Positions 1 through 6,496 of a stretch of DNA of 9,307 nucleotides are shown here, piece after piece. The first letter of the stretch is position 1, and each line of letters begins with the position of its first letter. The DNA is from Propionibacteriaceae bacterium. GTDB taxonomy: Bacteria > Actinomycetota > Actinomycetes > Propionibacteriales > Propionibacteriaceae. A program made the position numbers and the translations under genes. The stretch covers positions 1 through 9,307 of the forward strand of contig DAIESZ010000214.1 in assembly GCA_027346035.1 (NCBI GenBank). Reading direction: 5' to 3'. The notes under the pieces were generated by a model. That model saw only the letters and a program-made list of their open reading frames with translations. It searched no databases and had not been told where the DNA came from.

Positions 1-393
1 GCGGTCCGTTCGCTCGCCGAGAGGCTGATGCGCGAGGCCCCCGACACCACGGCGGTGGTCTCCATGTACGACGAGGCGAGCCTGTCCCTCGCGGGGGGCT
101 TCCGGCACCTCGACGTGCGCATCCCGGCCGACATCTCCATCGTGGGCATCGCGACCTCGAGCGCGATCACGACACTCATCGACCCTGCGCTAACCACCTA
201 TGACGCGCCGGGTGCGCCGCTGGGTGGGCTCGCGGCCGACGCGTTGATCGATCGACTCGAGGGGCGCGACGGGCCGCCGGCCCAGGTGCGGATCACGTGT
301 TCCCTGCACGAGGGAGCGTCGGTCGGGCCCGCCCCCCGGGACAGGCCGCCGCTCGAAGAGCTGGCGGCAGCACGGGCCGACGGCATGTCCTGA
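1..393 (+). CDS. LacI/GalR-family transcriptional regulator, C-terminal part (5' end outside window)
   Basis: The reading frame is open from the first base and ends at a TGA at 391-393, giving 130 visible residues of a protein whose N-terminus lies to the left. The visible part matches the C-terminal half of the periplasmic-binding-like sensor domain of LacI/GalR repressors: an RIPADISIVGI stretch at about residues 40-50, then DPALTTYDAP, then an AADALIDRLEG helix and a closing strand (AQVRITCSLHEGASV). The order matches the family pattern 'P-D-(I/V)-S-(I/V)-V-G ... P-x-L-T-T ... A-x-x-L-(I/L)-x-x-(I/L)'. The DNA-binding helix-turn-helix and most of the effector pocket are not in the window, so neither ligand nor target can be named. 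The gene converges on dnaB, with 61 bases between the stop codons. Family assignment is fairly sure and specific function is unknown. Confidence 0.85.
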   Translation, partial: AVRSLAERLMREAPDTTAVVSMYDEASLSLAGGFRHLDVRIPADISIVGIATSSAITTLIDPALTTYDAPGAPLGGLAADALIDRLEGRDGPPAQVRITCSLHEGASVGPAPRDRPPLEELAAARADGMS

Positions 394-434
394 CGCGGGG
401 GGTGGCGGAGGGACTGGCCCAGGGGTGCTTGCCA

Positions 435-451
435 GGCCCGGGTGGCGGGCC
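435..451. terminator. Weak candidate bidirectional terminator between convergent genes
   Basis: GGCCCG at 435-440 and CGGGCC at 446-451 form a 6-bp all-GC stem with a 5-base loop in the gap between the convergent regulator gene and dnaB. Neither side has a T-run, so it would not be a classical intrinsic terminator. The placement between two stop codons is the main reason for listing it. Confidence 0.3.
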
Positions 452-454
452 CAG

Positions 455-1798
455 CTACCGCTGCATGTCGACGAACCGGCTGTAGTGACCCTGGAACGCC
501 GTGGTGATGGTGGCCGTCGGACCGTTGCGGTGTTTGGCGACGATGAAGTCGGCCTCGCCGGCGCGCGGCGAGTCGCGATCGTACATGTCGTCGCGGTGCA
601 GCAGCACGACCATGTCGGCGTCCTGCTCGAGGGAGCCGGATTCACGCAGGTCGGACAGCATCGGCTTCTTGTCGGTGCGCTGCTCGGGGCCACGGTTGAG
701 CTGGCTCAGCGCGATGACGGGGATCTGCAGCTCCTTGGCGAGCAGCTTGATCTGACGGCTGAACTCCGACACCTCGAGTTGGCGGCTCTCGACCTTCTTG
801 CCCGAGGTCATCAGCTGCATGTAGTCGATGATCACCAGTCGCAGGTCGTGGCGCTGGCGCAGCCGGCGGGCCTTGGCGCGGATCTCCATCATCGTGAGGT
901 TGGGGGAGTCGTCGATGAACAGCGGCGCCTCGGACACCTGCGTGGTCTTCGCGACGACGCGCTGCCAGTCCTCGTCGGTCATCTTGCCGTTGCGGATGTG
1001 GTTGAGCGCCACCTGCGATTCGGCCGACAGCAGCCGCATGACGATCTCGGTCTGGCTCATCTCGAGCGAGAAGTAGGCCGTGGTGAGCCGATTCCTGATC
1101 GCGGCGGCACGGGCGAAGTCGAGGGCCACGGTCGACTTTCCCACGGCCGGACGCGCGGCGACGATGACCATCTGACCGGGATGGAAGCCGTTGGTGAGTT
1201 CGTCGAGCTCGGCGAACCCGGTGGGGACCCCGGACATGCCCGAGCGGGAGGCGATCGCCTCCATCTCGTCGATGGTGGGCTCGATCAGCGCCGACAGCGG
1301 CTTGTAGTCGTCGCTGGTGCGGCCCTCGGACACCTCGTAGACGGCCTGCTCGGCGGCGTCGACGATGTCGGTGACGTCACCGGTGCCCTGGTAGCCGAGC
1401 TGCGCGATCTTGATCGACGCGTCGACAAGCCTCCGCAGCACGGCCTTCTCGTGCACGATCTCGGCGTAGTAGCCGGCGTTCGCCGCGATCGCGACGCTGG
1501 ACAGCAGTTCGTGCAGGTAGATGTGGCCACCGGCGCGGGTGAGTTCGCCGGTCTTGCTGAGCTGGTCGGCCACCGTGATGGGGTCGGCGGGTTCGCCGCG
1601 TCCGTAGAGCTCGATGATCGCGTCGAAGATCAGTTCATGTGAGGGACGGTAGAAGTCGCGGCCCTTGATGGTGTCGACGACGTCGGCGATGGCTTCCTTG
1701 CTCATCATCATCGCCCCGAGAACACTCTGCTCGGCCGCGAGATCCTGCGGTGGGACGCGCCCCAGGTCCTGCCGTTCGGGAACCGGTTCAGCGCTCAT
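455..1798 (-). CDS. dnaB: Replicative DNA helicase DnaB
   Basis: Encodes the hexameric 5'-3' helicase that unwinds DNA ahead of the replication fork and binds primase. The protein is 447 residues, full length for an intein-free DnaB. The N-terminal domain spans about residues 15-120 (PPQDLAAEQSVLGAM near its start). A linker and the RecA-like domain follow. Walker A is ARPAVGKST at 215-223, and the H1a FSLEM with catalytic Glu is at 243-247. Walker B is LVIIDYMQLM at 321-330, and H3 SQLNRGPEQR runs from 365. The KHRNG motif at 422-426 matches the arginine-finger region. The ATG at 1798 is preceded by a strong Shine-Dalgarno AGGAGGT (complement of 1803-1809) about 4 bases away, which fixes the start. 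No intein interrupts the Walker motif, unlike in many mycobacterial DnaBs. Many actinobacteria have dnaB after rpsF-ssb-rpsR-rplI, but here its upstream neighbour is a non-coding region rich in DnaA-box-like sites. Confidence 0.98.
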   Translation of the reverse strand: MSAEPVPERQDLGRVPPQDLAAEQSVLGAMMMSKEAIADVVDTIKGRDFYRPSHELIFDAIIELYGRGEPADPITVADQLSKTGELTRAGGHIYLHELLSSVAIAANAGYYAEIVHEKAVLRRLVDASIKIAQLGYQGTGDVTDIVDAAEQAVYEVSEGRTSDDYKPLSALIEPTIDEMEAIASRSGMSGVPTGFAELDELTNGFHPGQMVIVAARPAVGKSTVALDFARAAAIRNRLTTAYFSLEMSQTEIVMRLLSAESQVALNHIRNGKMTDEDWQRVVAKTTQVSEAPLFIDDSPNLTMMEIRAKARRLRQRHDLRLVIIDYMQLMTSGKKVESRQLEVSEFSRQIKLLAKELQIPVIALSQLNRGPEQRTDKKPMLSDLRESGSLEQDADMVVLLHRDDMYDRDSPRAGEADFIVAKHRNGPTATITTAFQGHYSRFVDMQR

Positions 1799-1976
1799 CG
1801 AGACCTCCTGGCCATCGCCTCATCCATCCCTCGACCGAACCCTAGAGCCAAGCCCCGACACTTCCCCGCGGGGCCCCGCACCAGGGTTCCGCCCCGACGA
1901 TCATGGACGCCGACCCGTTGAACCACACCCGAAGCTAGTGGCCGTGGAGTGGTTGTGCAACCGCACGAAGGAATAG

Positions 1977-1999
1977 TTATCCACAGGCCTTGTGGAGAA
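1977..1999. promoter_or_regulatory. Inverted pair of DnaA boxes (one perfect)
   Basis: TTATCCACA at 1977-1985 is an exact match to the consensus DnaA box. After 5 bases (GGCCT) comes TGTGGAGAA at 1991-1999, which is TTCTCCACA on the other strand, one mismatch from consensus. The two boxes face each other and form an almost perfect dyad. DnaA is known to bind such sites at oriC and at some promoters. The role here is inferred: control of dnaB, DnaA titration, or an origin-like element. Confidence 0.7.
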
Positions 2000-2020
2000 C
2001 TCCGGGGCACTTGTGGACCT

Positions 2021-2044
2021 CCCGCGCGGGTGCCTGTGCACAGG
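2021..2044. repeat. Two adjacent short palindromes in the dnaB-csoR spacer
   Basis: CCCGCGCGGG at 2021-2030 is a perfect 10-bp palindrome, and CCTGTGCACAGG at 2033-2044 is a perfect 12-bp palindrome, separated by two bases. They lie between the DnaA-box pair at 1977-1999 and the single box at 2057. The second contains TGTGCACA, which resembles two overlapping degenerate DnaA-box cores, but could equally be an operator for an unidentified regulator. Confidence 0.5.
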
Positions 2045-2056
2045 TGGGGGAAAGTC

Positions 2057-2065
2057 TGTGGATGA
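2057..2065 (-). promoter_or_regulatory. DnaA-box-like site
   Basis: TGTGGATGA is TCATCCACA on the complement, one mismatch from TTATCCACA. It has the same orientation as the box at 1991-1999. A weaker copy, TTTGGATGA (two mismatches), follows at 2076-2084. Individually this match is not strong, but it belongs to the local cluster. Confidence 0.5.
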
Positions 2066-2176
2066 GTCGTTAACCTTTGGATGATCGTCTCGCGACTAGG
2101 GAAGATAGTGTCCCGGAAATTCGTCCGCAATTGTGCGCGTATGCGCATTCCGCGGGGTGTGGCCGACAGGCGAGGC

Positions 2177-2206
2177 TTGACATGAACCCGGGCGGAGGAC
2201 TAGGGC
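2177..2206 (+). promoter_or_regulatory. Possible sigma-70-type promoter
   Basis: TTGACA at 2177-2182 is an exact -35 hexamer. An 18-base spacer leads to TAGGGC at 2201-2206, a -10-like hexamer of the form seen in actinobacterial promoters. It would read toward csoR and give a leader of about 110 bases that crosses the second DnaA-box pair and the CsoR operator. A rival promoter lies closer to the gene: TCGAAA at 2279-2284 and TATCGT at 2303-2308, 18 bases apart, with the CsoR operator in its spacer and overlapping its -10. Only transcript mapping can decide. Confidence 0.3.
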
Positions 2207-2214
2207 GAGGGTCG

Positions 2215-2237
2215 TCGTCCACACCGGCTGTGGATAT
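2215..2237. promoter_or_regulatory. Second inverted pair of DnaA-box-like sites
   Basis: TCGTCCACA at 2215-2223 (two mismatches from consensus) and TGTGGATAT at 2229-2237 (one mismatch on the complement) face each other across a 5-base spacer, CCGGC. This is the same 9-5-9 arrangement as the pair at 1977-1999, and the two pair centres are 238 bases apart. The repeated geometry suggests more than chance, but binding by DnaA is inferred. Confidence 0.5.
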
Positions 2238-2288
2238 CCGGGGGTCCCTGCCACCGCGGCGCGGTAAGCCGACCCCCGTCGAAATGCC

Positions 2289-2305
2289 ATACCCTGAGGG
2301 GGTAT
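2289..2305. promoter_or_regulatory. CsoR operator
   Basis: ATACCC at 2289-2294 and GGGTAT at 2300-2305 form a perfect 6-bp inverted repeat around a TGAGG centre (17 bp in all). This closely matches the known CsoR-type operator built on TACCC...GGGTA half sites, as at copZA promoters of Bacillus. It sits 22 bases upstream of the csoR ATG, where bound repressor would block transcription of the whole csoR-copZ-copA operon. No second full copy was found upstream of copZ or copA. Confidence 0.88.
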
Positions 2306-2327
2306 CGTGGGCGACGAGGTGAGAGAC

Positions 2328-2723
2328 ATGACGGACCACGACGTGACCACCCCGCTCGACGACCTCGAGGCGTTGGAGCCGGACGCGCCGCAGCCAGGGC
2401 CCGACCCGGGCCCGGCACCCTGCTGCGTCCCGGCGAGCCAGCCCCCGGGCTACCTCGACAACAAGCAGGCGCACCTCCGCCGGCTGCGTCGCATCGAGGG
2501 CCAGACCCGCGGCCTGCAGCGGATGATCGAGAACGACGAATACTGCATCGACGTGCTCACCCAGATCTCCGCCGTCACCAGCGCCCTCAAGTCGGTGTCG
2601 CTGCTGCTGCTCGAGGAGCACCTCAACCACTGCGTGGCCCACGCCGTGCAGAACGGGGGCGACGAGGCCGACGCGAAACTCGCCGAGGCCAACGCCGCGA
2701 TCGCCCGACTGCTGCGCTCATGA
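2328..2723 (+). CDS. csoR: Copper-sensing transcriptional repressor CsoR
   Basis: Encodes a 131-residue all-helical repressor of the CsoR/RcnR family that leaves DNA when it binds Cu(I). The core begins near residue 41. NKQAHLRRLRRIEGQTRGLQRM (about 45-66) is the DNA-binding helix-1 signature, and YCIDVLTQISAV starts at 72. The Cu(I) ligands line up with the known Cys-His-Cys set: Cys73, His98 and Cys102, with spacings of 25 and 4 as in the mycobacterial protein. Tyr72 precedes the first Cys, the usual second-shell position. The start was taken at ATG 2328, with GAGGTGA at 2316-2322 as ribosome site. An in-frame GTG at 2307 lies only two bases after the operator and has no ribosome site. The N-terminal tail of about 40 residues is acidic and proline-rich, with a vicinal Cys32-Cys33. 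Nickel/cobalt (RcnR) or sulfur (CstR) relatives are less likely given the ligands and the copZ-copA neighbours. Confidence 0.95.
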   Translation: MTDHDVTTPLDDLEALEPDAPQPGPDPGPAPCCVPASQPPGYLDNKQAHLRRLRRIEGQTRGLQRMIENDEYCIDVLTQISAVTSALKSVSLLLLEEHLNHCVAHAVQNGGDEADAKLAEANAAIARLLRS

Positions 2724-2799
2724 ACCCACCGGGCGAGCGCCTGCGGCGTCCGGCCCGATCGCCCCGACTTCGGCAATACCCCAACAACAAGGAGAAACG

Positions 2800-3009
2800 A
2801 TGGAGAACACCTACAGCGTCCAGGGCATGACCTGCAACCACTGCGTGCACGCCGTCACCGAGGAGGTCTCGGCGATCCCGGGGGTCGACTCGGTGCAGGT
2901 CAGCCTCGAGAAGTCGTCGATGGTCGTCACCAGCCCTCAGCCGATCGACTTCGAGGCGATCAAGGCGGCCGTCTCCGAGGCCGGTGAATACACCGTGCAG
3001 TCCGCCTGA
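2800..3009 (+). CDS. copZ: Copper chaperone CopZ (heavy-metal-associated domain protein)
   Basis: Encodes a 69-residue cytosolic protein made of a single heavy-metal-associated (HMA) domain with the beta-alpha-beta-beta-alpha-beta fold. The metal-binding motif GMTCNHC spans residues 9-15, with Cys12 and Cys15 as Cu(I) ligands. The rest follows the family pattern: VSAIPGVDSVQVSLEKSSMVV, then an AIKAAVSEAGEYTV end. In this family the protein binds Cu(I) and passes it to the CopA ATPase, and can also deliver it to CsoR-type sensors. The start is clear: AAGGAG at 2789-2794 lies 5 bases before the ATG. The gap to csoR is 76 bases with no terminator, which supports a shared transcript. A strong hairpin separates it from copA. 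Confidence 0.95.
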   Translation: MENTYSVQGMTCNHCVHAVTEEVSAIPGVDSVQVSLEKSSMVVTSPQPIDFEAIKAAVSEAGEYTVQSA

Positions 3010-3026
3010 CCACCGCTTCCCACCTG

Positions 3027-3058
3027 CGGGGACGCCGGTCGCTCGACCGGTGTCCCCG
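3027..3058 (+). other. Stable intergenic RNA hairpin between copZ and copA
   Basis: Bases 3027-3040 pair with 3045-3058 over 14 consecutive base pairs (one G-U wobble, 3034 with 3051) closed by the tetraloop GCTC. No T-run follows, so full intrinsic termination is unlikely. It lies 17 bases after the copZ stop and 44 bases before the copA ATG. It may protect the 3' end of a csoR-copZ transcript, pause polymerase or reduce read-through into copA. The function is inferred. Confidence 0.7.
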
Positions 3059-3102
3059 TGGGCGGACCGTCCACCGTTCGCCCACACCTCGCACGAGAGA
3101 CC

Positions 3103-5394
<2,292 letters not shown>

Positions 5395-5399
5395 ACCGG

Positions 5400-5438
5400 T
5401 GACCTCTGCTCCCCGTGGACTTCGCGGGAGTGGGGTCA
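5400..5438. terminator. Candidate bidirectional terminator between copA and the convergent gene
   Basis: TGACC at 5400-5404 pairs with GGTCA at 5434-5438, and CTCCC at 5409-5413 pairs with GGGAG at 5426-5430, separated by a small internal loop. The hairpin fills most of the 51 bases between the two stop codons. There is no T-run on either strand, so the assignment rests on pairing and placement. Confidence 0.4.
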
Positions 5439-5445
5439 GGGGGCG

Positions 5446-6456
5446 TCAGCGTCCGTAGACCTGCTTGGCGAGTTCGAGCGCGGCGACGTAGCCGGCGCGC
5501 TCGAACTCGTCGGCCGGCACGTCGGTGGGCACGGCGAGCAGGCCGCGTGCCGTGTCGAGGGTGAGGCCCTTGCGCTCGAGCCAGTCGGCGAGCCCGTCGA
5601 TGAGCACCTGGGCGTGCCCAGCTCCGTGGCGCACGAGCGCCGAGGTGGTCATCACCACATCGGCGCCGGCCAGGACGTACTTGATGACGTCGTCGGCCGT
5701 CTCGACGCCGCTCGTCGCGGCCAGTGACGCCCGCAGCCGTCCGCGCAGGGCGGCGATCCAGGTGCGGGGCAGCCGGGCGTCGTCGGGGTGCGACAGGGTG
5801 ACGCCGGGCAGAACCCTCACCCGCTCGATGTCGATGTCGGGCTGGAGGAACCGGTTGAACAGCACGAGACCGTCGACGCCGGCCCGGTCGAGGGCGGCGG
5901 CGACATACCCGACGGAACTGAAGTAGGGCGACAGCTTCACCGCCACCGGGACGGAGACGGACTGCTTGACCGACAGGGCGATCTCCAGGTGGCGGTCATC
6001 GATCTCGAGGCCCGTGACGCTCATGTCACCGGGGACCATGTAGATGTTCAGCTCGATCGCCGCCGCACCGGCGTCCTGCATGCGGCGCGCCGCGTCGACC
6101 CAGCCGCCCCGGGTGGCTCCGTTGATGCTGCCGATGAGCGGGACGTCGATCGCGGCGGCCCCTCGTTCGATGAGGTTGAGGTAGTGCTTGGTGACGCCCG
6201 CCTCGACCGACGGCAGGTCGGGGAAGTAGCTCAGCGCCTCGCCGTACGACTCGGCGTGCAGGTCCTCGAGGTCCTGCATGCGCGCCGCCTCGCGGCGCAC
6301 CTCCTCCTCGAACAGGGAGTACATGACCACGGCCCCGACGCCGGCGTCGGCCAGCGCCGTGATCCCCTCGACGCTCTGCTGCAGCGGCCCCGCGGAGGCC
6401 ACCAGCGGGCACCGCAGGTCGAGCCCCAGGTAGCGGGTGCTCAGGTCGATCGCCAT
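5446..6456 (-). CDS. Dihydroorotate dehydrogenase-like FMN protein linked to nifJ
   Basis: Encodes a 336-residue soluble protein with the TIM-barrel pattern of dihydroorotate dehydrogenases. LGLDLRCPLVASAGPL (10-25) starts the barrel, VKLSPYF is at 173-179 and NRF at 201-203. TSGVET (248-253) and AGADVVMTTSALVRHG (263-278) match the FMN phosphate-binding end. The place where true enzymes carry their catalytic Cys or Ser (N-x-S-C-P-N) reads ELNIYMVPGD at 135-144, so that residue is absent; the only Cys in the protein is Cys16. It is therefore probably not the pyrimidine-pathway PyrD. Genes of this type are, to my knowledge, often found beside nifJ-type pyruvate:ferredoxin oxidoreductases, as here, where it follows nifJ by 40 bases on the same strand. 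A redox role for an unknown substrate is inferred. ATG 6456 is preferred over the adjacent GTG 6459 because GAGGAG (complement of 6463-6468) then lies 6 bases away. Confidence 0.85.
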   Translation of the reverse strand: MAIDLSTRYLGLDLRCPLVASAGPLQQSVEGITALADAGVGAVVMYSLFEEEVRREAARMQDLEDLHAESYGEALSYFPDLPSVEAGVTKHYLNLIERGAAAIDVPLIGSINGATRGGWVDAARRMQDAGAAAIELNIYMVPGDMSVTGLEIDDRHLEIALSVKQSVSVPVAVKLSPYFSSVGYVAAALDRAGVDGLVLFNRFLQPDIDIERVRVLPGVTLSHPDDARLPRTWIAALRGRLRASLAATSGVETADDVIKYVLAGADVVMTTSALVRHGAGHAQVLIDGLADWLERKGLTLDTARGLLAVPTDVPADEFERAGYVAALELAKQVYGR

Positions 6457-6496
6457 CACCGTCTCCTCATCGTCTCGTGCTCATCGGTCCCGGCAC

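Larger units (their letters stand above)
1799..2327. other. Non-coding divergent control region between dnaB and csoR
   Basis: About 530 bases with no convincing gene on either strand; the open frames here are overlapping, lack family similarity and run through the repeats. The region holds the dnaB ribosome binding site at its left end, a perfect DnaA box and several near-matches from 1977 to 2237, and short palindromes at 2021-2030 and 2033-2044. A small dyad TGCGC-GTAT-GCGCA lies at 2134-2147, and the CsoR operator is at 2289-2305. The stretch from about 2066 to 2135 is less GC-rich than its surroundings. On the complement a TAGGGT -10-like hexamer (1839-1844) lies about 40 bases upstream of dnaB, but no convincing -35 partner was found. 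Confidence 0.75.

Noticed and set aside
425..1642. Long plus-strand open frame opposite dnaB
   Set aside because: It is the antisense shadow of a clearly real dnaB; its protein is rich in His/Asp/Val/Leu runs typical of the complement of GC-rich coding sequence.
1951..1962. GGTTG-TG-CAACC dyad as an operator for the nearby LacI-family protein
   Set aside because: The 5-bp arms are too short to stand alone, the regulator gene is more than 1.5 kb away beyond dnaB, and its DNA-binding domain is not in the window.
2134..2147. TGCGC-GTAT-GCGCA dyad as a regulator site
   Set aside because: Such short GC-rich dyads are expected by chance in this base composition, and no matching regulator or second copy was found.
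2774..2781. A second CsoR half-site (AATACCCC) before copZ
   Set aside because: No facing GGGTAT half lies within the needed distance, so there is no full operator.
2720..2830. A 36-codon frame starting in an ATGA overlap with the csoR stop and running into copZ
   Set aside because: It overlaps the copZ ribosome site and start, encodes an arginine/proline-rich string with no recognisable family, and has no ribosome site that csoR coding does not already explain.
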